Positions 1-9,199 of a stretch of DNA of 26,966 bases are shown here, piece after piece. The stretch is from Allomyces macrogynus ATCC 38327 (Eukaryota > Blastocladiomycota > Blastocladiomycetes > Blastocladiales > Blastocladiaceae): the NCBI GenBank assembly GCA_000151295.1, contig GG745356.1, positions 394,335-421,300 of the forward strand, read 5' to 3'. The notes below the pieces were generated by a model. That model ran no database searches and was not told where the DNA came from. It saw only the letters and a program-made list of their open reading frames with translations. The position numbers were made by a program, and so were the translations under genes. The number at the start of each line of letters is the position of its first letter. Within the stretch, counting starts at the first letter, position 1.

Positions 1-33
1 ATAGCGAGAAGAACGCGTGAAAATAGGCCATAC

Positions 34-1536
34 CATAGATCGGGGCTCCAAGCAACACGGCGGCGCCTCCATTGAGGGACACGACGATCTTGGCTGCGTC
101 CTTCTCCATCAGGCGATGACGCAACTCCCCAACAAGGTACTTGGACTGCGAAAAACCGCCGACGCAGAGAATGTGCGCAACATTGATGCCCTTGCTTTGG
201 CACGCATTGAGCATGCTCAGCACCAACCCATGAATTTGGTCGACAATTGGCTCGTAGAGCATGACCATCGTATCGCGCGACAGGTAGAGCTCGCCATCCT
301 CAAGCTCTGCGCCGCCAGTGCCGGGCACGACGCCATCGTCGTGTTGGCAGACGTTATACATGGCACTGGGCACCTGGATAGCCACCCGAAACTCGCTTTC
401 GGCTCCTGTAAACGCTTTCTTGCGCCGTTCCCACTGGTTGCGGAGCTTATTCTCGAGCTGCGGGCTCTTTTTAATGACGTTGTCATAATCCTTCGAGCCA
501 ATGACATCGCGGAACATTTTGAGGAACGCAGAATCAAGCATCGTGGACCCGCAAGACGCACCAAGACCTTGAACGAGTTCTTTAAAGCCCGAGCCACTCC
601 CGCACATGACCGTCAAATCAACGGTACCACCGCCTACAAAGAATGGACTTGGTCACGACTAAACTCCAGCGTCGGTCGTGTAGAAGCGTTCCAACATACC
701 CATGTCCACAACGACGACCGGGTCATCCGCTTTGATGACCGACCGGCTCTGGGCAGAGAACGTCTCAAAAAGCAGCCCGGCCAAGGGCTCCGAGCAGAAC
801 TCAAGACGAGTGGTTGTTTTGGCTGACCGAATCAGACCGGCCTTTTGCATTGCTTGCCGCATCTTGGCTTTGGCAGCATCACTCCACATCGCAGGCACCG
901 TCAAGCACCAGCGCACCTCGTATGGATTCCAATCTCTACAGGAGATAAAAAGAGCGGCAAAATCAGCGACCAAAAATGCCAACAACGTCTGCCCTTTCAA
1001 TGGTTTTAGCGCACGCACTCTGTATCCAAAAACTGGCAATATTCGCCAACCTGACTCGCGAGAGGCCCCAAAAAGTCGGCAATCACGTCGTCAATATCCT
1101 TGCCAAGCGTCTTAAGCTGATTCATGGCCGGATCTTCATGCTTGCGCGAATCGTCGAGAAACAGCTTGAAGCGGTCAATGTAGATGTGATTTTTCTGCTT
1201 TCCGCGGTGCATCATGAGATATTTATGATGGGCTTCATTGCCCCATGCCACCAGACGACCTTGCAAATCGTATAGGAGCGCGGTGCGCGTCTTCGCGTAC
1301 GGTTCTTGCCCGCCGGGCCACGATGTTTTGTACTTGATGTAGTAATCGATGTTAAGCTTTTTCAGCGGTGAAGATGAGCTGCCAGCGCCAGCGCTCAGCT
1401 TGTCGGTGAGCGAATCGGGGAAATCACGAGTGGCCCGGGCAAAGCCAGAATGACTTGTGCCAAAGTCGAACACGACTTGATGCCGGATTGGGTGGACGCC
1501 GTCGGCCTCATCGGGATGCGCAAATTCATGGGTCAT
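34..1536 (-). CDS. HSP70-like (HSPA12-type) ATPase, left-arm copy, cut off by the window
   Basis: This is the inverted duplicate of HSP70L-1, identical in sequence. Exons run 1019-1536, 700-935 and 34-633, separated by GT-AG introns at 936-1018 and 634-699. The window begins inside intron 3, so the last exon (about 156 residues in the intact copy) is not visible. The N-terminal phosphate-binding motif DFGTSHSGFA, the second phosphate motif DMGGGTVDLT (made across intron 2) and the adenosine-side motif CVGGFSQSKYL are present. These define the actin/HSP70 ATPase fold of the HSPA12 subgroup. Whether the copy is functional depends on whether exon 4 lies to the left. If this is a genuine contig or duplication end, it is a truncated gene. 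Confidence 0.8.
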
Positions 1537-2487
1537 ATTCGCGCCGACCGGTTGCCGCTTGTGGAATGGGGGAAGAGGGAGAGAGAAATACGGTTTGAGA
1601 CCTCGTGTGGATGGCGGTGTTCAGGTTGTTCACGAGAGAATGCATCAGCGTGGACCAAGTCGGATCTATTTAAATGAACGGACTTCATGCTGGCTACACA
1701 CGACGACGCTCCATGTCAGAAGACAAGAAGTGAGGCTCTGCACCATGTTCATGACGCGGTTGTGGAGTACCAGCCTTGTGACGTGGAATTTGAGGAGCTT
1801 CACATCATCAGCATCAGCCGATTATCGAGGGCGGCGACGACCACTTTGTGACTTGGAACCCTTGGATTCAATCACCAAACCGAGAGCACAGTCTCGCTGG
1901 CGTGTAGAAACGATCAACGGCACTGAGGAGAGTCTGATCCATTGTTGCGAGTATCAGCGCAGCGGTGGACTGCAAAAAGCAAACATTGTATTACTCGCTA
2001 GGAAATCCCGTTTCTCCTCGAGGATGACGACCGTCTCCTCCAGGACCCGGCCACCAACGTGGAATGTGAACACATGCGTCGGCGATGGCTCAGCAGGTTG
2101 GCAGTGGTCGTTGGCATGGCTGAGTTGTTAACTGTGAGCCATGATGGTTGACGATTCCAGCTGCGCCAGCTGGCGACGCTTTGCTGTCAGATCCAGCATG
2201 ACGTGGAAACATAGCCCACCCACTGACAAAGCCCTTGACGTGGAAGCGAATCTATTTCTGACACAGATGGTGTGCATGCTTCCACGCCAGCTGACAGACG
2301 AGCTTACGCTCTGGAGCTCTTGATTCTCTGGTATAAAGAGCACCCGCATCTCCCGACTGCAAATCGTGCTCTCATCGCGCTTCACACCATCTCCACTCAT
2401 CACCAACGCAACGGCATCCACCAGAGAGAGCACGTTTTTGTTTCATCCCTCCAGTTCTATCATCCAGTCGACGATCACAAACGAACC
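1537..2487. promoter_or_regulatory. Divergent promoter, left-arm copy
   Basis: This region is identical to 9200-10150. The HSP70-like gene is served by an AT box, TATTTAAA on the plus strand at 1667-1674, about 130 bp before its ATG. The plus-strand partner stump has TATAAA at 2332-2337, about 150 bp before its ATG at 2488. The decamer TGACGTGGAA occurs at 1779-1788, 2199-2208 and 2236-2245, with variants TGACTTGGAA at 1849-1858 and CAACGTGGAA at 2055-2064. The spacing suggests a shared bidirectional stress promoter. The motif role is inference. Confidence 0.55.
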
Positions 2488-2601
2488 ATGAGCGAGCGGA
2501 ACCCCACGGATGTCAAGAACGCGCAGGACGAAGAATCGAAGGTTTCGAATGAAAATCACAGCGAGAATGGCGTGTCGAGCGATCAAGGTCAAAATTTCTG
2601 A
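2488..2601 (+). pseudogene. Truncated 5' stump of the partner-family gene
   Basis: The ATG at 2488 opens the same reading frame as partner gene 1 (which starts at 9199 on the minus strand). It follows it for about 33 codons, with one substitution near the end, then leaves the repeat at 2588 and stops after 37 codons at 2601. The intact relative is predicted at 718 residues, so less than 6% remains. The promoter with its TATA box is intact, so the stump may still be transcribed. It marks the inner breakpoint of the inverted duplication. Confidence 0.85.
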
Positions 2602-2783
2602 TGCGATCTGGCATATACTTTCTGAACTTGTGAGGTCGCATCAGCAGATGCAGCGAAAACACGGAAGCACTTTCCGTTGTTGACATCCATTGACACCTTG
2701 GCCGCAAATCCGGACAAGCGAGTTCCGAAGTGAATGGCGATTAGTTGTCGACAATAATGTTTGCTCGTCATGCCGAAATGCAT
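2589..2783 (-). pseudogene. Probable N-terminal remnant of another HSPA12-like gene
   Basis: On the minus strand a short open stretch encodes IAIHFGTRLSGFA. This closely resembles the phosphate-1 signature of the HSP70-like genes nearby (IAIDFGTSHSGFA and variants), with the catalytic-site Asp replaced by His. The following 40 residues do not align convincingly with the neighbours and end at a TGA at 2589-2591, directly at the inverted-repeat junction. I read it as the 5' piece of a further family member, cut by the rearrangement and decayed. The call rests on one motif of about 13 residues, so chance similarity is possible. Confidence 0.4.
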
Positions 2784-3108
2784 TGGTCGATATCTTGACG
2801 CATGAGGCTGACGGACTATATCATAGTTCGTCAGTCGTTTTGCTGCACCATGCCACTTGGAGCGGTTCCCAACGGCTCAACGTCGGTTAGGCAGGTCACC
2901 TGGTATCTGTGGTGTGCTGCTGGCGTTGTGTGGGCACTCGTGCTCGTTTGCGTTGATGGTGTCCTGGCGCCGTCGACAAGAGTCGACCATACATTTGGGC
3001 TCTGGAAGCCGACAAACCGATGGTCAATAGGCATCCCATGCAAGCAGTGGAAGCGGCGGAATTGCCTGACACCATCGTCATAAAGCGAAATGGGTCAACC
3101 AATTTCTT
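2784..3108. other. Intergenic stretch without recognisable gene
   Basis: Only short unrelated open frames are seen on both strands. The stretch lies downstream of NUBPL (minus strand, stop at 3109) and upstream of the HSPA12-like remnant. It may contain the NUBPL 3' UTR. I see no repeat, RNA gene or motif in it. Confidence 0.5.
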
Positions 3109-4477
3109 TCAGCGCAGTTGATTCAAGACCAATTCCGCGAGTGCCGTGTATGCCTTGGCCTCGTCACCGTCGCGCGCAGCCAGGACCACAGGCTTGCCCG
3201 CGTCGGACAGCTCGCAAATCTTCTCGGTGAGCGGGATTCGACCAATCACATCGATGCCCAGTGCGCGCGCCTTGTGGTAGAGGTTGGGCGGATGGCCAAT
3301 AAATGTGAGACTCGTGCCGGCAGTTGGGGCAAATGAAGTGGGCCATGTTCTCGACGAGCCCGAGAATCTGCGACAAATGATGAGAAAAATGAATGAGCAT
3401 CTCTCTTTTGGTCGGACGGAGGTGAAATGACAACGAACTGGAACCTCGACTACCTTGAACATGTTGATACCCTTGGTCACGTCGAGCAGCGCAATATCCT
3501 GCGGTGTTGACACAATCACGGCACCTACGACCATGCCCGCGTCAGTTGTCTCCCCTCGCGTGGCTGTTTTGGATCATCGTAAGCGCGTACCCGAGAGCGG
3601 CACTTGCTGCGTCAGCGAGAGCTGCATGTCGCCCGTGCCTGGCGGCATATCGACAACCAGAACGTCAGCGTTGTCCCAGACCACCTGACGCAGAAGCTGG
3701 TCGAGCGCTTTCATGACCTAGTGGGAGTTGGCGCTTCAATTCGCGGAGAATGTCGAGAGCAAACGGGTCGGTGAAAAATACCATCAGACCGCGCCACACG
3801 ATCGGATCCTCTTCCTTGACCAAGAACCCCATGCTCATGCACTGGATGCCGTCGTTGGACAAGGGGATCAGACGATTCTCTGGTTCTCGGCCAGTTGCTG
3901 GTGAGTTTGCTGGTCACGCACAGACAGAGATTTGGCGACCACATACGCGGATCGAGCTCGGGCGCCGTATCACGCAGATTCATGAGCCTCGGAATCGACG
4001 GCCCATACAGATCAACATCGAGGAGACCGACGCGCTGCTTGAGGTTGGCGAGACCGAGTGCGAGGTTGACTACGCGAACGCTCACATCAGTTTGTCGCTT
4101 ATCCACGCCGATGTTCGCGCTTAGGATTAGCGGCGGGCAGCGTACCGGCCGTCGTCGATTTGCCGACGCCGCCCTTGCCCGATGACACGGCGACTATGTG
4201 CTTGACCCCATCAATCGGTCGGCGCTGCGGCAAACCCTGCTTCATGCGCGCCTCGTTGGGCTTGAACCGCGGGTCGTTGACTGGGAGGCCCGTCAATTGT
4301 CCATCGTGATGCCGGTGTTGGTGGTTGCAATTTCGCCGGCAGGGATTGATGGTGTGGCGCTGATTGAACCTTGGGCCCGGCGTGCCAGCCCGCATGCCGG
4401 TGGACAGTGCTCGTCGCGAACGCGCGCGTCGATCGCACAAGGACTGCGTGGAGTGCCTTGACTGTATTGCTGATCAT
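3109..4477 (-). CDS. NUBPL: Mitochondrial Fe-S assembly P-loop ATPase NUBPL/Ind1 (Mrp family), one frameshift
   Basis: This is the Mrp/NBP35-family ATPase that delivers 4Fe-4S clusters to respiratory complex I in the mitochondrial matrix. Supported exons: about 4230-4146 (Walker [10 protein letters not shown]), 4069-3947 ([12 protein letters not shown]), 3879-3782 ([14 protein letters not shown]), 3717-3591 ([10 protein letters not shown]), 3524-3454 ([10 protein letters not shown]) and 3367-3109. All are joined by GT-AG introns of 64-86 bp in correct phase. The cluster-binding CPNC lies in the last exon. The ATG at 4477 gives a basic, acid-poor presequence ([20 protein letters not shown]) typical of matrix targeting. 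The join from there to the Walker A exon is unresolved, either an intron or another indel. The last exon (259 nt) has one extra base at about 3300 that splits HESHI from the C-terminus [13 protein letters not shown]. Removing it restores the family sequence. I favour a consensus error, but a real mutation is possible. It is divergent from the GH26 gene. Confidence 0.88.
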
Positions 4478-4758
4478 TATGGTACTGGTTGGTCGTGATC
4501 TCGCGCGCGCGTCCTTGTCTGTTGGGCAAGCTGCTGGCTCAGCCAGCGGCCCTGACGTGGATCTGCGTGACGTTACGCTGCTCGTAAGCTTCCGGCCTCC
4601 TGCTTCCGCCTCGCCTCGCCCGGCACTTGCCAAATCGAGGCCAAAGGACGCACACCACTTGCCCGCAGCGCTGTCAAATCAAGGAACAACAGTGCAGATT
4701 TGCCAGTTTGCATGGGGTGGCGAAACATCGACATTGAGCCCAGAGCGCCAGCACGACC
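4478..4758. promoter_or_regulatory. Divergent promoter between NUBPL and the GH26 gene
   Basis: This 281-bp gap separates two outward-facing ATGs. It contains one TGACGTGG octamer at 4553-4560, the core of the motif seen at the HSP70-like genes, but followed by AT rather than AA. No clear TATA box is visible. Confidence 0.4.
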
Positions 4759-6723
4759 ATGGGCCACGCCAACACGCCCGCCGCCGCTGGTGCTGCTGCG
4801 ACCGCCTATTCGTGGGTGCCCCAGACGCCCGCTGACGACCCTGCCGCACCGACCCCGCCCCAGCTCGAAGCTTCGACTGCACGCACCAGCATGGCCGCTG
4901 TGACCAGCACTAAATCCGCGGCCGGCGCCGCCAGTGAATCAACGTTATGGGTTAAGCGCGCTGTGCTTGCGACTGCGGGGCTCGTCGTGCTCGCCGGCGC
5001 AACCATTTTGATCCTGCATGCCGCCAAAGTTTCGCTGCCGTTTTGGCCCGTCAACAAGGACGAGGCGGGCAACGTGCCGACCCCGACGGCCAGACCCACA
5101 GACACGGGCTCAAATACGGCCGATAGTACCTCGACGACCAGCACGTCAACGACCGTGGTCCCGCCCAGTCCGACGCCCATCATGCCGTCGTCCAAGGGCG
5201 TCTACTTTGGCGCGCACGTGTGGGGTGATGGCGCCGACTGGTTCCCGCCATCGCCGAGTGATTTCAATTCGAAGCTCGGTTCGTCGCACTTGTCCTCTTC
5301 GATTTCGCTGTGGGTCATGGATCGAATTCTGACGAATAAGCATCAATAGGTATCACGGCGTCGGGCTTCTCCGCATTCGTCTATGTCGACGCCAACTCGG
5401 GTCTGCGCGACCCGGACGCGATCCTCAAGCACGCCGAGCAAGTGCGCGCGGCCAAGGCCACGTTCATGGTGCTGACCGTCGAGCCGTCGCCTGGTGGTCT
5501 CGATATGATGACCGATTCCGTCAACGACAAGATCGCCGAGCTATTGCAGACCATCAACACCAAGTACGGGCTGCCGCTGTTTGTGCGGTTTGCGCACGAA
5601 ATGAACGGTATGCGCACGCAATTCCTGCGTGACCACCTGCAAGCGACCACACGAACTTAACCAATACACGCAACTCGCTAGGCATCTGGTACTCTTGGTC
5701 GCAGCAGCCCGATAAGTACCGGTCGATGTGGATCCGGTTCGCCAAGGCCGTTCGCACCAAGGCGCCGTCGACGACGCTCGTGTGGGCACCCAATGCACCA
5801 CTCGGTTACCCGTGGTCCGGGTCGTTTGGCGCCAAACCCGGTTCGGCCGACTACCGCGCCATGGACACGAATGGCGACGGCACCGTCAATGCGCTCGACG
5901 ATCCGTTCCAGCCGTTCTACCCGGGATCTGACGTGCGTTTTCTCCACCCTCTTTTACCCTCGACCACCACCAGAACTGACCCGATTATTTCCGCCGCTCC
6001 TAGTGGGTCGACTGGATTGGCGTGTCGGCGTTTTGGTACGGCAACACGTGGGGCAACAACGAGCTCCCGACGTCCGAAATGGCCGACAGCTTCCTATTCA
6101 ACCGGCAAGGCTCGATCGTTGTGTTTGCCAACAAGTACAACAAACCATTTGGCGTGTTTGAGGGCGGCGCGTCGTACTACCCCAAGGGCAACACGCCCGC
6201 GGGCACTAAGTCGGCCGTGGCCGCGCAGTTGCACAAGCGACAAGTGTTGACCAACGGCACCGATCCGGATCCGCCCGCCAAGCCCAGCAGCACCAAGACG
6301 ACGTCAACCAAGTCCGATTCATCCAAGCCGACGCCGCCGGTTGTCAGCGAGCGGCCGGGCGAGCCCACCAAGCCGGCTACCCCCTCTCCCACGCCCACCG
6401 ACTCTGCACCGGCACCAGCCAATGTGCCCGCGTCGGCAATTGACGCGGCAATCAAGCGCGCGTGGCTCAAGTTGCTGCTCGACTCGGCGCAGCGCGCGCG
6501 GTCCAAGCTTGCGCTGCTCATGTGGTTCGAGGTGCGCAAGACCGAGGAGGGCGGGCTCGTCCGCGACTTTGCGCTGACGAGGGATGGGATGTGGCTGCGC
6601 GCGTCAAGAGCGATCTCGGGTCGTACGCGCTCGCGCTCGGCGGGCAGTAAGAGAGTATGCGAAAGAGTGGTGTGGTGTGGACGGCGTGCATCTGCCGTGG
6701 GTTGTGAATTTTGCGCTTTGTGA
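4759..6723 (+). CDS. GH26 family glycosidase (beta-mannanase-like), type II membrane-anchored
   Basis: Exons 4759-5278, 5350-5607, 5682-5932 and 6004-6723 join through GT-AG introns of 71-74 bp in phase. GH26 enzymes hydrolyse beta-mannans or related beta-glucans. The acid/base motif is HEMNGIWYSW (Glu about 257, made across intron 2). The nucleophile candidate is Glu about 396 in FGVFEGGASY, and DWVDWIGVSAFWYGN is typical of the family. Residues 67-88 form one hydrophobic segment after a Pro/Ala-rich cytoplasmic N-terminus, with no cleavable signal. A Ser/Thr/Pro linker follows, suggesting a cell-surface or Golgi enzyme facing outward. Residues 321-332 match a canonical calcium loop, D-x-N-x-D-G-x-V-x-x-x-D. 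A second Pro/Thr/Ser-rich linker precedes the C-terminal tail. At about 6578 the frame is lost; a one-base change leads instead to a plausible end (VKSDLGSYALALGGQ) at 6650. Substrate is not predictable. Confidence 0.85.
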
Positions 6724-6978
6724 TGTCCCATTTTGTTTTGTTTCCTAGCGATCTGAAATATAGATGTGGCATGATGTCCGTTTCCAGTCATCCTCACCTT
6801 GCGTCGACTCCCGTTGCCCGGGATGAAAAGGAGCGTTGAAAAACGGAAAAGTAATCATGGTGATTTGAATATTTCAGGCATTAAACCAGCGGCAGATAAA
6901 ATGGCACAAAGGAAGACTCCAAACAAATGCAACAACCAACCAAAAATCATTCAATCCAGCGATCGCCGGAGTCGCCAG

Positions 6979-9199
6979 TCAAATCGGCTGATCTTGCGAC
7001 TCATGAGCAGCAAATGCATACGTGCAATACCCGATGCAGGGCTCTCCCGCCACGACCTTAGAACCCTGCGAGATCAGGTTTGGGAAAATGGCCATCTTCA
7101 CGTTTCCGCGGCAATTGGGATGGTCGACGCACTTGAAAACACCATACGCAGCGCTCCCTTCACGTGGAAAAACCATGCCATAACCTTGCCTGCGCGCGGC
7201 GAGAAACAACCAGTTCCATTCGAGCAGGTTGTGAACATACTGGGTTTTCCAGCATGGGGAGGCGTGGTAGCGGAGGTACTTGCGGGAGAGAGTCTCGAGC
7301 TCACGTTGGACCTCGTCTTCATGCTCGAGAAGAATCAAATCAACGTGCTGGTCAACGTGCTGAAGCTTGTTTGCATTCTCTAGGACTGCAATCTTGGATT
7401 TGGAGCTCTCCAGCTCTTGAAGAGCCTCAATCGTGCCGATCTTGCGCGAGGACCAATGAATCATGCGTTTTAGGAGGATATCGGATGCGGCCTTGCGCGC
7501 TTCCCAGGGGCACCCATTCAATTCGTGTTCATTCGTTGAAAACCCCTTGCGTGTTGCAACCACAGACTTCATGAGGCGCTCGAGAACGAGCTGCAACGAT
7601 TTGCAAAGCTTCCAGTCTAAATTAGAGGGCCGTCTTGCTGGTCAGTAATTCTGTCAAAGAATCGAAGGCTGCGCAACCGCCAGTTCAGCTTCATGACTTA
7701 CACATTGACGGACGAAAATCCATGGTTTCGCCAGACTGAGCTGGAGGGGACGCGTCCACGACCTCAATTGAAGCTGGAGCCAATCCCATCGTTTGGTCGG
7801 CATGGTGCGATTCCACCTTGTGCCGCACAGACACGGTCAGGACACGTGCGCGATGTACGACCGTCTCAGCCCCGCCAAAACGGTGCGGAATGCCAGGAAC
7901 AGTCGCGAGCAACACGACCTTGGTGTCGCGCATCCCCTGGGACAGAGCCGTCACCTCATCATCATCGTTGAGCCGCCATTCAAGCTCATTGTCGTCGTCG
8001 GTCATGGTGGACGGGTCATACAGCGTGCCGGCCACCGGAAACTCCAAGGTCCAGTCCACGTTCATGGCCTTGACCATCAGGTACGAGTCGAGCAGCGGCA
8101 ACGCAATGTTGCAGACGAGATTCGTGATGTTCCTGGGCGCCAGGTCAATTCCAAACTTGGCCAGCACGCCGACGATGCTCTTGGCAATGACCTCAAGCGC
8201 CATCTCCATCTTCCCGAGGTCTTCTTTGTCCGAGTCTTCCATTTTGCGTGCGCCCTTGAGAAGCCCAACCAGGTTGGCCACGACTGTCGCGACAACATCG
8301 TCAGTCTTCAGACCCTCAACATGCCGTGGCGTCAAAGTAGGAGACACCTCGCCCCCAAAGTCGCGCAGCATAACTTGAACGCTCTCCACCGTTTCCATGG
8401 CCACGTTGACACGACTGGGCAGTTTTTCCTTGTTGATGCCCTTCGACTCGGCCGCTTGAACAAGGTCGAGCCACACCCCTTCAACAGCTTTGCACGCTGC
8501 CTTCAACGAGGAAGAGGTCACGAGTGCGCGTGCCTGTTTGGTGCGCCACGCGTCCGTGACCTTGTCCTTTGCCAAGGCCATGTCGACGTCCTCCTCATGT
8601 TCCAAAACGTTATCGAGAATGCCTCGCAGCGTATTCTTGGTTTCCTGAACAAACTGGGCTCGAAACACCGTCTTGCCCTTGTGGCTCTTGACAAGCGTCG
8701 AAACAAGCGCGGAAAGCACGCTTTCGACGTTAACGAGCTTGGTGTGAATGTCGAGAGCACAGGCATCAACGTTTTGGACGCGCGCTTGCTTGGCAGAGGG
8801 GACGGCCTCAAGCGAGAGCATCGAGTCGCGCCGCCCTTGGCTGACCATAACAGCGCCGACACTCGTTTCGACATCATGATGGCCCGTTGGACCTGAGCCC
8901 TTGACGCCTTGATCAACAGCATTCTTTCGCAGCATCGGGGCCTCGTTCACGTGCTGTACCTGAGCGCCCCCCTCCGCGCCCTTTCTGCCCCGCGCATCCT
9001 TCTCGGCATCCTCATCCCACGCTTGACCTTTACCCTCCGTTTCCTCCTCGACAGGCCCGTCCGACACCGTATCCTTGTTCCCCTCCTCGATTTGCGAGCC
9101 TTGATTGCTCGACACGCCATTCTCGCTGTGATTTTCATTCGAAACCTTCGATTCTTCGTCCTGCGCGTTCTTGACATCCGTGGGGTTCCGCTCGCTCAT
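6979..9199 (-). CDS. Partner protein 1: unrecognised family, divergent to HSP70L-1
   Basis: I do not recognise this family. Exon 1 is 9199-7702 and exon 2 is 7637-6979. The GTAAGT donor and CCAG acceptor join in phase, giving 718 residues. Without splicing the frame stops at 7691 (502 aa). Residues 1-138 are polar and low in complexity (Glu/Asp/Ser/Gly). Residues 139-455 are largely alpha-helical in composition and are shared with partner 2, with a near-identical block MTDDDNELEWRLNDDDEV followed by VVLLATVPGIPH. Exon 2 encodes a tail with no equivalent in partner 2; it ends with KCVDHPNC (about 668-675) and CIGYC (about 700-704), a possible metal site. There is no signal peptide or membrane segment. 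It faces HSP70L-1 across a 951-bp bidirectional promoter, so co-expression is likely. A cofactor or client role is speculative. Exon 2 could instead be a separate gene. Confidence 0.75.

Larger units (their letters stand above)
1..2588 (+). repeat. Left arm of a 2.59-kb near-perfect inverted repeat
   Basis: Position x here pairs with position 11687-x on the opposite strand. Every open frame on both strands of this stretch is duplicated identically in 9099-11686. The only mismatch I found is at 2581 (g here; the other arm reads a), followed by seven matching bases before similarity ends. The arm holds exons 1-3 and part of intron 3 of an HSP70-like gene, the whole divergent promoter, and the first codons of the partner gene. 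It starts at the window edge, so its true outer boundary is unknown. Confidence 0.95.

Noticed and set aside
17..826. 269-codon plus-strand open frame, repeated on the minus strand at 10861-11670
   Set aside because: It is antisense to HSP70-like exons 2-3, starts with GTG, and the real frame opposite carries all family motifs.
7793..8896. 367-codon plus-strand open frame
   Set aside because: It is antisense to partner gene 1, starts at a TTG codon, has no family resemblance, and is a shadow of a conserved coding exon.
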